A stretch of DNA of 64,000 bases, from NCBI RefSeq assembly GCF_027579695.1, contig NC_083572.1, positions 19,299,421-19,363,420 of the forward strand, read 5' to 3'. The notes beneath the pieces were generated by a model. The model saw only the letters and a list, made by a program, of their open reading frames with translations. It had not been told where the DNA came from and made no database searches. The stretch's first letter is position 1; each line of letters begins with the position of its first letter. Position numbers and translations under genes: made by a program. This DNA comes from Neoarius graeffei. Its lineage: Eukaryota > Chordata > Actinopteri > Siluriformes > Ariidae. This document shows, piece after piece, positions 21,514 through 33,241 of this stretch.

Positions 21514-21780
21514 AAAACTTTATTGATCCCTTTGGGAGGGTTCCCTCAGGGGAATTAAGATTCCAGCAGCATCATTACAGATAAACAGAGAAAAGAAATA
21601 GAGGAAAACTTCTAGATAAATTAAAATAAATTAAGTATTTACATATACAAATATAAAAAGAATAAGATATGGGGAAGAGAGGAAGGGGGAGGAGGAAAAA
21701 TAAAAAGGGGGGAGGGGGAGAAGGGGGGGCGCGGCAGGAGAGATATTGCACATTCGCACATATTGCACATCGCAGATGTA
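21514..21780 (-). mobile_element. RTE/Rex-like LINE 3' end with (TAATC)n tail
   Basis: On the - strand the sequence ends GGGATCAATAAAGTTTTATC then (TAATC)n. A GGGATCAATAAAGT end followed by a short tandem repeat is common for RTE-type fish LINEs and their SINEs. The clade is inferred from memory. A G/A-rich stretch (about 21665-21735) lies inside. Confidence 0.5.
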
Positions 21781-21960
21781 TACAACTCAGGAATGTCTCT
21801 TGGAGCCATTTCTAAACAAATGCAGATCCCAAGATCAGTTCAAACAATTGTATGTCAGTTATTGTGAGGTGTAGTCACTTTGCCAAGCCACTTTGCTTCA
21901 AGAAAACCCAAACTGTCACCCTCAGCTGAAAGGAAATTGCTTCGGATAGTCAGGAACAAC

Positions 21961-21968
21961 CCAGGAAC
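21961..21968. repeat. Target-site duplication, left
   Basis: CCAGGAAC. The same 8-mer follows the element at 23694-23701. Confidence 0.9.
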
Positions 21969-23693
21969 CACTGGCGGCTCGTTAATAGGGGCGATTTGGG
22001 CGACGCACTCCCAAACAGGGAGGGAGATTTTTTTTTTTATCTACTCCTACTACCACGGGAACAGTAATGTCATTGTCCAATCAGGCTAAGGTCGCGCCTG
22101 GTGTAGCCATGCCCTTTTGGTGCGATTTCTGTCAGGTTCAGATTTACCCCAAAATCTCCCATTGACACTAATGGTACGTACATTTTTTTCGAAAATCATG
22201 CTCCCAATGCATTTTCTATTAGGTTTTATGTGTTCGCACAAGCAGCGTGCTTACGTCATACGCCTGTTGCGCCGCGCAAGTGTTGCCAGATTGGGCGGTT
22301 TTAAGTGCATTTTGGCGGGTTTTGAACATAATTTTGGGCTGGAAAACGCAACTTGCGTGGGAACTGTGTGAACATTCTATGAAGAAGATGGCGAGTGTTG
22401 AGTGCAACAATACAATAGCGTCTCTGAAAGAAGTTCCCTTTAGTCGTCGTGCCAATGAGGAGAAAACGGCAATCAAAAAGCTAGGACCTCCTAGACCAAA
22501 TTTAAACATCAAGCAAGTGTCTACGAAGGGGGAGAAGACCTACTCAAGAGGTTTTAACAAGAACTGGTACCACCGGAAAACTTGGCTAGCTGGCTGTGAT
22601 GTAGTCAATGCTCTTTTTTGCTACCCTTGCGTTCTCTTCCACCCTGGAAGTAGCACAGCAGACGGTACAGTGATATCTGATATTTGAATTTACTACTAGG
22701 CAAAATTTTTTTTGTGTGTGTGTGTTACCAATGGCAGTTGTTTTACCAATGGCAGTTTAACATTGCCATGCTTGGAATATTTCAGTAGCCTCAAGTTCTC
22801 TCTGACTTGGTGTAAATTAAGCATATTTTCAGTTTTTATATATTGTACAGTATATGTGTTCATTGGAGCCAGCAGCACCTTACCTTTTTTCCAACTTGTT
22901 AAGCCAAGTTGCACTGACTACAAAACCTTGTGTAACCTTCTGTGTACATAGCTAAATAACTAAAGCCTTTTGTGTTCATTGACATGCTTGTAATACTTTA
23001 AATTTCCTTTTAAGGCATGGCTTTCTGGAGGAATTCTTGGGAAAAAAACTGCAGAATTTATTTATAATTATTATTTGTTGTTAAAATGGTGCAATTCCAT
23101 ATAAAAAAACCACATAATTAAGCTGCACATGTTTGTTTGATGGTTATGCTTTTCTTCATCTTTTTCAAAACTTAAATAAACACTTGTTTTGGATTTATAT
23201 CCTGCCACTTTAATTGCATTCTTTAGAATGAAGAAATTAGAATATGTTTATAATTAAGAATTTGTGTCTACTTATTATAGAATACTGGAAAAATATGAGA
23301 AAATAAATGAGTAATGTAATATTAATTGATTGTGATGCCAAATGTTTTGCTTTGAAGGCTTCACAATGAATCTTCCTTAGTTTTAGCCTGGCAAGCCAGA
23401 CTAAATGTGAATATTTGCCACTCGTAGGCAAAAATATTTTTGGCCGCTAGGCGGGTGGGTCTAGTTTACTAGGCTACCTTAGTTTGCTACCTTTAACATG
23501 TTCAGTGTTGCCACCTAGTGGAGAGAAGAGATATTGTCTATATTGATATCTGAATTTACCAGGCAAAAACAAGTTCGGCCAATTGATTTGCTACCTAGGT
23601 CAATTTACTTCAGTCCTGTGGACATTTATGGTCCGTGTAGACATAATGGGGGAATATTGCCCCCCCTGAAAAAAAATTCAGGAGCCGCCACTG
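21969..23693 (+). mobile_element. hAT-superfamily element, 1725 bp, internally deleted
   Basis: Termini CACTGGCGGCTC and (inverted) CAGTGGCGGCTC are flanked by a perfect 8-bp duplication CCAGGAAC, the hAT signature. It keeps only a TTF-type zinc-finger exon of a transposase. The DDE catalytic domain and the C-terminal dimerisation domain are not visible, so it is non-autonomous. It interrupts a Tc1 relic. Confidence 0.92.
22388..22687 (+). pseudogene. hAT transposase N-terminal exon (TTF-type zinc finger)
   Basis: Starts MASVECNNTIASLKEV. A TTF-like region reads RGFNKNWYHRKTWLAGCD and NALFCYPCVLF, with the Trp and CxxC spacing of the TTF zinc finger found in ZMYM/hAT-type fish transposases. 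A GT-type donor could follow STAD near 22664. Otherwise the frame stops at 22685-22687. No downstream exon remains before the element's right end. Confidence 0.75.
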
Positions 23694-24634
23694 CCAGGAA
23701 CCACCATGGCACAGCCCTGCCATGAACTGGAAGCTGATGGATCACTGTCTACAGTTCAGTTAGTTTTATATCACCAAGGACTAAGAGGCTGCTATCCAAG
23801 AAATAAACCCCTGCTCCAAAATTGTCACATTCAAGCTTAACTAAAGTTTGCAACTGTCCACATGGACAAAGAAAAAGCCTTCTGGAGGAAAGCTGTATGG
23901 TCGCATGAGACAAAGATTGAGTTGTTTGGCCACAATGACCACCATGTACAAAGGAACACTGTACCAGCTGCTGGTGGCAGCATTATGCTCTGGGGCTGTT
24001 TTACTGCCAGTGGAAATGGTTCATTGCACAGAGTGGATGGAATAATGAAGAAGGACGACTACCTAAGAATTTTTCAGCATAATCTCAAACCACTGGAAAC
24101 TTGAACATGATTGGGAGTCACAAAAGGACAATGAACCCAAACACGCATGGTTATGGAGGATAAAGCAGGCTAACATTAAGCTTAAAACAAGTCCTGACTT
24201 CAACCCTATTGAAAATATATGGACCGTGCTTATAAGTTGAGTCCATGCCAAGAAAAAAATTAAATTGAACTCTACCAATTTCTACCATGAAGAGTCATGA
24301 AATATCCAACCCGAATTCTGCCAGAAGCTTGTTTATGGCAAACAAAAATGCTTGGTCAAGGTGAATCTTGCGAAGACACATTTTACCCAAATATTAGGTG
24401 TGCTGTATGTATGTTTTTGACCCTGTGTGTATAATTTTGATCCTGTGTGGATTTCAGAAAACCCAAAGAAAATGTGCACTGAGTTCTAGGGTTTTTTTTA
24501 GATGTGTGCTATACAATTATTCTGCCACAGAAAAAGAACAGTTCAAAGAAATTACTGAAAGCCCAAATATTGCCATGACATTCATATCCAAGATGACATT
24601 CATGTCACTGTATGTAAACTTCTAACCACAACTG

Positions 24635-24942
24635 TATTGATGTGTTAAGACATGATCATAAGTTTCCTTGAAAAATGTACAAAGCTTTTAAGTAAAAAAC
24701 AACAAAGTAAATAAAAATTCCCTGATCCAGTCATGTAATAATACAGCATCTTTTCATTCTCCAACACACCTGATTCTACTAATGAAGGGCCGAAATAGTT
24801 AATTTGATTAATCCATTGTGTATCAACAATAAAAGTGCACAGTGTTGCTCATGGAATGCCATTTAAGTAAGGAAGTAAGGAAGTAAAGCAAGCTATGAAG
24901 TAAATCCAGAAATACAGTAAACAAATGAGACAATAATGATAT
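24635..24942. other. No recognisable feature
   Basis: AT-rich sequence between a Tc1 right end and another Tc1-type TIR. Nothing is identified. Confidence 0.35.
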
Positions 24943-25155
24943 ACAGTGCCCTCCACATTTATTGGCACCCCTTGTAAATATTAGTAAAAAGGGTTAGAAA
25001 AAAAACCCACCTTTTGGTGAAGTTGCTTCATCTGAAACAATGAGAAAAATCCAGCCTTTAATTGAAATAAATGTATTCAGAGAAAAACAAATCCTGCATC
25101 AAGACAATTATTTTCAACAAAAATGCATGTATCACTATTATTGGCATCCATGGAA
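24943..25155 (+). mobile_element. Tc1-like TIR fragment
   Basis: Begins CAGTGCCCTCCACATTTATT followed by GGCACCCCTTG, a terminal repeat of a fish Tc1 family with long TIRs. Only about 210 bp remain and no transposase follows. A SINE abuts it. Confidence 0.7.
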
Positions 25156-25184
25156 GTGATAGTGAACACACTGTAACTGACGCA

Positions 25185-25560
25185 TGCTCCATCCATCCAT
25201 TATCTGTAACCACTTATCTTGTGCAGGGTCACAGGCAAGCTGGAGTCTATCCCAGTTAACTACGGACAAGAGGCAGGGTACACCCTGGACAAGTCGCCAG
25301 ATCATCACAGGGCTGACACATAGAGGCAAACAACAATTCACACTCACATTCACATCTACAGTCAATTTAGAGCCACCAAGTAGCCTAACCTGCATGTCTT
25401 TGGACTGTGGGGGAAACCAGAGCACCCGGAGGAAACCCCATGCAGACATGGGGAGAACGTGCAAACTCCACACAGAAAGGCCCCCATCAGCCACTGGGCT
25501 CAAACCCAGAACCTTCTTGCTGTGAGGCTACAATGCTAACCACTACACCACTGTGCCACC
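25185..25560 (-). mobile_element. tRNA-derived SINE, family A (reverse)
   Basis: Full-length copy, tail at 25185 and head complement at 25540-25560. The ~55 bp beyond its head (25561-25617) are nearly identical to 36223-36272. Confidence 0.92.
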
Positions 25561-25617
25561 CAACATACAGCATGTGAATGTCAAATAAACTTACTCAAGA
25601 TATCATAGATATACAGC

Positions 25618-26084
25618 ACTGAATCAGGTTAGCCATTTTGGTGACTTTCAGTGACATTTCAGAGAGCCAGTAGTTATTTCTGGTGATAATTTTTTCACAA
25701 CAATGCAGTGACTCTATATATGCAAGCTGTTGTGTGGACAACATGGAAGACATTGGCCAGACTGAAGTCCTGGAACTAGTCCTAAGATTTTTGGCCAATC
25801 TTAACAAAACTGATGACAAACTCCTCCAAGCATGTGAAACATAATAACTGTCAAAACATATGGAGATTTATAGACAATATAGACACCAAACATCAATCAA
25901 TTATAAGGAGGCGAAACTGGGGTACTCAAATAGCTGTAATTCATGATTACTGACATGGATTTGAGCCAAAATTGATAGACATGTTCAGTACAAGTTTCTG
26001 AGAATGTCTGAAAAATGTTGGGGTATGGTCATCAATTGGGGGCAGAGTTAAGTCCTAATAGCTCTTTCTTGTTTTTACAGGTGG
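25618..26084. other. No recognisable feature
   Basis: No coding or repeat signature that I can name. Confidence 0.3.
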
Positions 26085-26220
26085 CATGGTGGTGCAATGG
26101 TTAGCACTGTCACATCACAGCAAGAAGGTTCTGGGTTTGAGCCCAGTGGCTGATGGGGGCTTTGTCCCCCCCAGTCCAAAAGCATGCAGTTAGGTCAACT
26201 GGCTACTCTAAATTGTCCAT
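26085..26220 (+). mobile_element. SINE family A, 5' fragment
   Basis: The head GGTGGTGCAATGGTTAGCAC, B-box-like region and start of the body, followed by unrelated sequence. Confidence 0.75.
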
Positions 26221-26524
26221 AGGTGTGAATGGTTGTTTCTCAAGTCTGGAAATTGGATGGTTGTAGCAAGAAGGGCATCTGGTATAAAACTATGATCAGT
26301 AGGGTCCACATGGTAGCAACCCCACACAAGTAAGTGGGACAAGCTGGAAGAAGTGAGCGCTTTCATGTTTTTGCACACAAAACCAAGCCCTGTTCTGTTC
26401 ATTCCCGTAAACGCATTGCGGTTGTAGGTAGGCATGAGAAATGCTGACATAGTCACTCATCTCTCATGTCTTTTCTCTGGGCTTGGATTGCTTGGTGGTG
26501 CCCATCTCCTCTCCAAGCATGTTC

Positions 26525-26733
26525 ACACCTACGGTCAATTTAGAGCCACCAATGAGCCTAAACTGCATGCCTTTGGACTGTGGGGGAAAACTGGAGCACC
26601 TGGAGGAAACCCACGCAGACACGGGGAGAGCATGCAAACTCCTCACAGAAAGGCGCTCGTCGGCCGCTGGGCTCAAACCCAGGACCTTCTTGCTGTGAGG
26701 CGACAGTGCTAACCACTACACCACCATAGCTAC
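26525..26733 (-). mobile_element. SINE family A, 5' fragment (reverse)
   Basis: Head and body without tail. It is opposite to the fragment at 26085-26220, with ~300 bp between them. Confidence 0.8.
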
Positions 26734-26815
26734 AAGCCCATTGGAAAATAAAGTGTACAGTTTATTACCACCCTTATGTTTGAACCCCATCTTAAACTAA
26801 TTACTAAGAATGCTT

Positions 26816-27428
26816 TCTTTCACCTCCACAATATTGCACATCTCCGCCCTTTTCTCTTGGAAACTGATGCCAAAATGTTGGTCAATGCATTTATTTTTTT
26901 CTCGTCTTGACTATTGCAGTTCTCTCTTTTATGGTCTCCCTGCCACATTGCTCATTCGCCTGTAGTACATCCAAAACTCAGCAGCTAGAGTCCTCACACT
27001 CACCAAGCGCACTGCTCACATCACTCCTGTTTTACAGCAACTGCACTGGTTGCCAGTTATCTCTCGGATCAAATACAAAATCTTGCTTTTAACCTATAAA
27101 GCTCTTCATGGTTTCGCCCCTTCCTATCTCTGTGAGCTAATTCATTTGTACTGTCCCGCCCGCTCCCTCAGATCTTCTGTCTGTGGACTTCTGACTGTTC
27201 CACGTTTTAAACTGGCATCTATGGGTGGCAGATCATTCAGTGTTGCTGCTCCTAAACTTTGGAACTCGTTACCACAATCGCTTTGTGACTGTTCCACTCT
27301 CTCTTCCTTCAAAGCTAACTTGAAAACTTTTCTCTTTACCTCACACTATTCTTCCTAGTTTTTTTTTTTTTTGGTAACTCCTGTGTAAAGCATCCTTGGG
27401 TTTGTGAAAGGCGCTATATAAATTGAAC

Positions 27429-27465
<37 letters not shown>

Positions 27466-27466
27466 T
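26816..27466 (+). mobile_element. L2 (Maui-like) LINE, 3' fragment
   Basis: The frames encode the C-terminal end of an L2 reverse transcriptase: AHITPVLQQLHWLPV, RIKYKILLLTYKALHGFAPS and GGRSFSVAAPKLWNSLPQSL, ending at a stop near 27358. The 3' end AAGGCGCTATATAAATTGAA followed by (TTA)n is typical of L2/Maui. One early stop and 5' truncation make it a dead copy. Confidence 0.88.
27428..27466. repeat. (TTA)n tail
   Basis: Microsatellite tail of the L2 fragment. Confidence 0.9.
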
Positions 27467-27544
27467 ACAGTTACATTTATTTTTATGATTGTTTCTTTCA
27501 CTCAAACTCTAATAAAAGTTTGCTTTTTGGACCATATAGCTTTG

Positions 27545-28345
27545 CCTACAGAAAAGTAAATTTTGCATTTCATTTGGAAATCAAGGTCCTAGAGTCTGGA
27601 GGAAGAGCAGAGAGAGAGATAGAATCCCAGGTGTTTGAAGTTTCTGCAGTCTGTGATAATTTGGGGTGCCATGTCATCTGCTGGTGTTGGTCCACTGCGT
27701 TTTTATCAAGTCCACCGAGCAACAATCCAGTTCTTTCTCTCCTTTGCCCAGGTAAGACGCTTCTGATGTTGGCTCTGGTTCAGGAGTGGCTTGATATTAG
27801 GAATGCGTCAGTTGTAGCCCCTTTCCTGAAGATGTCTGTGCATGGTGGCTCGTGATGCACTGACACCAGCCTCAGTCCACTCCATGTGAAGCTCTCCCAA
27901 GTTCTTGAATTGACTTTTCTTGACAATCCCCTCAAGGCTGCAGTCATCCTTGTTGCTTGTGTACCTTTTCCAGCCAGCCTTTTCAGCAATGACCTTCTGT
28001 GGCTTACCCTCCTTGTGGAAGGTGCCGATGATCGTCTTCTGGACAACTGTCAAGTTAGCAGCCTTCCCCATGATTGTGATTGTATGTACTGAACTAGACC
28101 GAGAGATACACAGTATTTATACTGTTTTACTCAAACTCGAAATGAAATATTCAAAAAATTTGAGATTCTGGATTTCTGATTTGCATGAGCTATAAGCCAT
28201 AATCATCAAAATTAAAACAAAAGAAGGCTTGAAATATTTTACTTTAATGAATATAGAATATATAAAAGTTTACCTTTTTGAATTAAATTACAAAAAAAAT
28301 GAACTTTTTCACGATATTCCAATATTTTGAGATGCACAGCTCTAA
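27545..28345 (-). mobile_element. Rearranged Tc1-like element, copy 2 (internal inversion)
   Basis: On the - strand it starts at about 28345 with the same leader as 1729 (TGCATCTCAAAATATTGGAA). It encodes MGKAANLTVVQKTIIG and continues to a KRLTWAKERKNW segment, then flips orientation at a TGGACTTGATAAAA junction. The remaining part carries the VFEV... and [10 protein letters not shown] shadow of the inverted catalytic region. The breakpoint is the same as in copy 1. Confidence 0.8.
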
Positions 28346-29799
28346 CTTGTGAATGCTTGAATGGTTTCACACAAAACTTGAAAGCCATACAGGACTAGTA
28401 AGCCAGCCAACTCATTCAAATTGGCCACTGGGGGAGTTGTTCATGGCTTTTCCACACAAAAACATTTGTATCTCTGGAAAAATAAGGTTGGTAATGAGAT
28501 TTATTTTTCCTTATAATTCTTTGGATCAACACAAATTAGCCACACCCATTGAAATTTATGGTATTTTGCATCAAATACCAAATATATTTTTGCAAGGTAG
28601 TTTTAGGATGTTTGGCCTACGGTATATTCCCCAAATTAGTGTGAAATTACTTTCCAGAGTCTCAAAAATTATCAAAAATAAAATATTAAATTGCAAACAA
28701 CATGGCTTCCACATGCCAATCACTCCAAGTGGAACAGAGCTTGATTTTCAAAAACAGCTGTAACTGGTTGTATTTATCCACACAAAACCTGAAAGGCATA
28801 TATACAGGCCAGTGTTATGAGGAAGTGCACAAAGAATTGCAGTACAGATGTCAACAGTGGGTGGAATTGAGTTTAAATCGTGGATTTTTTGGTGAAATAA
28901 AAACCACTGATGCAGACTTCCTCCATGGTTAACAATGCCATCAAGCTCATATTGATTTCAGCTGAAGAGGGACTTCAACAAATGAAAGACCTTTCTGCAG
29001 ATTATCATCAAAACTGAATGACCAGGATGTTCAGAGCATAGATCAGGACAGATTGTGTTTTGACATTCCAGTTCCTGCTGTTACCATTTTCCTGTCTGTA
29101 CACACAGTGCATCTCCTGGTCTCATTATATTTGCTCTTAGACAGCTGAAAATGTATTTGTCTCAAAAGGTCATTTTGGTTTTGCCTGAAATGTACCTGAA
29201 AGACAAAAGGGCTTGGTCCTCTTCATCTCTGGGGAACATGTTACATTCAGAACACATTCCCATTCAAAATTTGCATAACAGGCTGAAATTTTGTGGCAAA
29301 TAATGAGCCAGGTTACCCTTAACTGATACACTTGGAACTCTATTTCCCAGTGTACAACTTCAATCAAGTGACCGCAACACTGCAATATTATGCTAGGAGC
29401 CGTCAGCTAATGGAGATTTGTTCTGGGCAATGAAAAACAGATACCATAGCTTTGTGGTTTCACGCAAAACAAGTCTCTTCAGCTCAGCCAGTGCTGCTGT
29501 AACTTCAGCTGGAAGGATATAATGAAAAGAGTTCTAACTGGTTGATTAAGATTTGGAGGAGGGAAGTCCAGGGACAGAGACTGTTAAGGCTGACATCACA
29601 TTAGGTGGGATGCGCAAAGTTTGGCATAGTACATTTTATATATAAATCATGAATATATGAATCTCAGACATACTGGCCCTGCCTTTCCTCTGGTTTAGAT
29701 GAGCTGGGGGTGAGAGAAGCTCTCGATAAGTGTTAAGGACCACGCGAGGAAGCTTAAATTGTCCTGGCTTGAAGATCATCAAATTATCAGGCTCTACAA
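28346..29799. other. ~1.4 kb without recognisable feature
   Basis: Both strands carry only short open frames, none of which I recognise. I see no terminal repeats. Confidence 0.35.
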
Positions 29800-30665
29800 G
29801 ATGATGTAGGTGTTACTCTGCTCACACGTGATGACAAAAACTTCTTCAGCCTGTCCTGTTTTAAAGCAAGAACCAAAGTTGAGGAACTTGTCATCCGTGA
29901 GTTTCTGTATGCAGATGATGCCACCCTCTGTGCTTCCTCCGAAAGCCAGCTACAAGAGCTACTGGATAGATTTGCCAATGCCTACAAAGACTATGGTCTC
30001 ACAATCAATCTGAAAAAGACTGTGGTGCTATCCCACTCTTCTGATAAACACGAGTTCACTATCAATGAGACAACCCTCGATATTTTGATAAGTTCACCTA
30101 CCTGGGGTTGACCATGACATCCAACTTATCGCTTGACCTGGAACTCTCCACATGTCTTGGCAAAGTAGCCACTGCTCTTGGCAAGCTGACAAAATGTGTA
30201 TGGACAAACACCTCACCATCGGACCAAAATACAAGTTTATGAGGCTTGTGTACTCAGCATTCTGATGTATGGATCTGAACATTGGCCAATCTATCGCCAG
30301 CAGGAGGATAAACTCCGTACATTCCATACCCGATCCCTCAGATCAATTATTGGAGTGACATGGAAGGATAAAATGACCAACGAAACCCTGTTTAGCATCA
30401 CTAATTCCCAACCATTGTCATCCAGGCTCAAATATATTACTCTCTGGTGGGCAGGTCCTATAGGGCACCCAAATCTTTGCCATAAGGATGTGCTGAAGCG
30501 CGATTTGAAGGACTTCAAGATAGAACCCACCAGCTGGACCAGTACTGCTCATGACGGGCATAGATGGCGTGCTTGCCTCCATCAAGGGATCAGGCATGAC
30601 CATCAGAATAACTTGGATAAACTCAAGAGACAACGCTCTTGCCTCTCAACCACAGATGAATGACG
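29800..30665 (+). mobile_element. RTE-like LINE fragment (RT end and C-terminal region)
   Basis: Frame 1 reads LVIREFLYADDATLCASSES (about 29893-29943), with the YADD catalytic motif. After a frameshift near 30190 the downstream frame reads YEACVLSILMYGSEHWPIYR, FHTRSLRSIIGVTWKDKMTN and DVLKRDLKDFKIEP. This is the typical C-terminal end of LINEs in which YGSExW and RRILGxxWxDK motifs recur. The clade (RTE-like) is uncertain. It is truncated and frameshifted. Confidence 0.75.
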
Positions 30666-30706
30666 ATCTTCACTTGGCATAGTCGGACATGACTGAAGCT
30701 GGCCTG

Positions 30707-30711
<5 letters not shown>

Positions 30712-30756
<45 letters not shown>
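30712..30756. repeat. (GT)n microsatellite
   Basis: About 22 GT units. Confidence 0.95.
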
Positions 30757-30758
<2 letters not shown>

Positions 30759-30916
30759 AAAAAAATAATAATAATAATAATTCCCAATCGAATGGTAAAT
30801 CTCTGTAAATTGTGTGTTGAATATTGGTATCCTTGCTGTCATCATTGTTGTCACTATCTATCCATATAATGTATCTATTATAATGTACTGTACATATCTA
30901 TATTGTATATATAATT

Positions 30917-30927
<11 letters not shown>

Positions 30928-30947
<20 letters not shown>

Positions 30948-30954
30948 TTATTAT
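30928..30954. repeat. (ATT)n microsatellite
   Basis: About nine ATT units, directly against the head of a SINE. Confidence 0.9.
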
Positions 30955-31326
30955 TGGGCGGCACGGTGGTGTAGTGGTTAGCGCTGTCGCCTCACAGCAA
31001 GAAGGTCCTGGGTTCGAGCCCCGTGGCCGGCAAGGGCCTTTCTGTGCGGAGTTTGCATGTTCACCCCGTGTCCGCGTGGGTTTCCTCCGGGCGCTCCCGT
31101 TTCCCCCACAGTCCAAAGACATGCAGGTTAGGTTAACTGGTGACTCTAAATTGACCGTAGGTGTGAATGTAAGTGTGAATGGTTGTCTGTGTCTATGTGT
31201 CAGCCCTGTGATGACCTGGCGACTTGTCCAGGGTGTACCCTGCCTTTCGCCCCTAGTCAGCTGGGATAGGCTCCAGCTTGCCTGCGACCCTGTAGAAGGA
31301 TAAAGCGGCTAGAGATGATGAGATGA
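30955..31326 (+). mobile_element. tRNA-derived SINE, family A, full length
   Basis: The head GGGCGGCACGGTGGTGTAGT with B-box GGTTCGAGCCC, the full body and a GATGAGATGAGAT tail. It is one of the least diverged copies in the window. Confidence 0.95.
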
Positions 31327-31416
31327 GATTATTATTATTATACTAATAAGTTCACAGTCTCAGTGTAATTGACCAGTCTAGTCATACTACCACATGTCCA
31401 TCAGGTCCCCATGACC

Positions 31417-31700
31417 TCAGACTGACAGCACCTTCTGCAAGTTATTTGCAGTTCCGAGCAATACAGATTTCTGAAAGACCCCTACGTTGTACTTGATCTT
31501 CAACTGGTCCAAGAAATACAGATGTTTGTGAGGAATTGACCCCAGTACTCCTATTACTATTGGAATTACTGTTGTTTTCCTGCTCCACATCCTTTCAATT
31601 TCCACTTTGAGATCAGCATAGTTACTGGTCTTTTCAGTTGCTTTCTGGGTTATGTTGCTATCTCTGGGCACTCAACATCAACAAGGAAGCTTTGATCTGC
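31417..31700 (-). mobile_element. LINE C-terminal fragment
   Basis: The - strand reads YADLKVEIERMWSRKTTVIP, VIGVLGSI and QKSVLLGTANNLQKVLSV. This resembles the C-terminal region (IERMW...VVPVVIGALG...LLGTARILRKVL) of some LINE polyproteins. It is a short fragment with no RT motifs. Confidence 0.6.
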
Positions 31701-32254
31701 CTTCTTGTCCACCAAAGTTATGTCTGGCCTATTGTGCTCAATTTTCTAGTCAGTTTGTATAGTAAAGTCCCAAAGGATTTTTGCATGCTCATTCTCCAGG
31801 ACCTTATCAGGTTCATGGAGATACCACTGAGTGTTAAATTAAATAAAGGCATGGGGTAGGACAGACTTGGAGTCTTAGCCTACCATGGGGGTGTGGACAG
31901 TCCTGCCCACTAGAGTCTGGGGTAGTACCTTTGGCAAGTGCAAGCAACTCCTTATCCACCCAAGTTAGGGTTACAACAACTACTTCTATGATTATGCAAC
32001 ATAATGATATTAGTAACAGCAAATGGGAGACTGGTGCCTCAGACACCTAGTGTCTTGCCCGGCAGGGACTGTTGTGAGGAGCAAGCAACACCTGGTCGCC
32101 ATCTAGCTACTGACTCCAAATCACAGCGATGTGATGTCTATAGAAGACAAAAGGTAGTACAGTGGAAAGAGAAAGATGGCAAGAGGAGTAAATAGACCAG
32201 AAAGGAGAAAAGAATAGCATGGTCAGCAAACCATTTAAGCTCGTCAGCAGATGG
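31701..32254. other. No clear feature
   Basis: 31700-31790 on the - strand may extend the upstream LINE fragment (SFLVDVECPE-like). The rest is unassigned. Confidence 0.3.
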
Positions 32255-32360
32255 AAGCATGAAGTGCTCTAAAATCTCCTGGTAGACAGCAGCGTTGACT
32301 TTGGACTTGATAAAACACAGTGGACACTAAAGGGCACAAGGGCAACTAATATTCTGACAT
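32255..32360 (-). mobile_element. Tc1-like transposase fragment
   Basis: Contains TTGGACTTGATAAAACACAG and CTCCTGGTAGACAGCAGCGT, which on the - strand encode part of a Tc1 catalytic region (FIKSKVNAAVYQEIL-like). It belongs to the same family as the rearranged copies at 1729 and 27545. Confidence 0.65.
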
Positions 32361-32375
32361 ATTTGGCATGGTGCC

Positions 32376-32500
32376 CTGTGATGACCTGGCGACTTGTCCA
32401 GGGTGTACCCCGCCTTTCGCCCGTAGTCAGCTGGGATAAGGCTCCAGCTTGCCTGCGACCCTGTAGAACAGGATAAAGCGGCTAGAGATTATGAGATGAG
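32376..32500 (+). mobile_element. 5'-truncated SINE family A with target duplication
   Basis: Only the 3' 125 bp of the SINE are present. They are flanked by a perfect 15-bp duplication ATTTGGCATGGTGCC (32361-32375 and 32501-32515). This is the mark of LINE-mediated insertion with 5' truncation and shows that the SINE tail ends in GATGAG units. Confidence 0.9.
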
Positions 32501-32515
32501 ATTTGGCATGGTGCC

Positions 32516-33229
32516 AACCAATCAATGAGGTATCAAATTATATTACCTATAGCTGTTTTGCAAATCTATAGTAAAAGTAGTGTCATACACTTTAGACCTA
32601 GCTGAAACATCATGGACTTTTTGAAGGCTTTCTGCCTGGAAAATGGACCATTTTGGGTTGCGCACACATGATGTCAGATTTACAGTAACTTCCCTTGGTC
32701 CAATTTCACTTTGGTTTGTATTTCCTGCATACAGAAGCTGGTTGTGTAACGCAGCAGATATAACTCAAAATCCATAATCTGAGCATCTGGTATGAAAATC
32801 TCGTGGACTGACACACATAATATAATGTTAATATAATAGTAATATAACAGCTCCTTGATAAGATAAGCATATAATGAGGAAAGGTCATAAAAAGACAGGG
32901 GTTTTTTGGTATTAATAAAACTGACTTTTTAACACATACAGTTTTGGTATAAATTTGTGTGACTCGAGTATGGTTATCAAGCCACGGCTTTTCTAATTAT
33001 TAAAGTAAATATTAGAATTTCATTTATGAGTGATGATCAACTGAGTCTTTATCACATCAGCAGCACTTCTTCTTAGGCCTCTGATAAATTTTGCTCTTTT
33101 CTTTAAAAAAATGGCTTGATTTTCTCCTATAGACAGCTCACTGGTCTTCATATTGATTTACTTTTTTAAAACAAATGCAGTCTTCACAGGCGAAACCCAG
33201 GGCTCAAACAAAGTGCACACGCATTCAGA
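32516..33229. other. No recognisable feature
   Basis: AT-rich single-copy-looking sequence. No motif is identified. Confidence 0.35.
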
Positions 33230-33241
33230 GCTATTAATCAT

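Larger units (their letters stand above)
21782..24634 (+). mobile_element. Tc1-like relic, split by a hAT insertion
   Basis: The left part (21782-21968) encodes a degraded HTH region ending near SAERKLLRIVRNNPGTT. The right part (23694-24634) continues in register with the catalytic core: WSHETKIELFGHND, GGSIMLWGCFTASG, then a frame-shifted NDPKHT-like stretch and SPDFNPIENIWT. The right end CACTGTATGTAAACTTCTAA followed by CCACAACTGTA resembles Sleeping Beauty-type termini. The left terminus appears lost against the LINE tail. Multiple stops make it inactive. Confidence 0.8.

Noticed and set aside
30955-31303. Recurring open frames with [20 protein letters not shown]-like protein
   Set aside because: They appear wherever SINE family A occurs, on either strand, and are translations of the SINE body, not genes.
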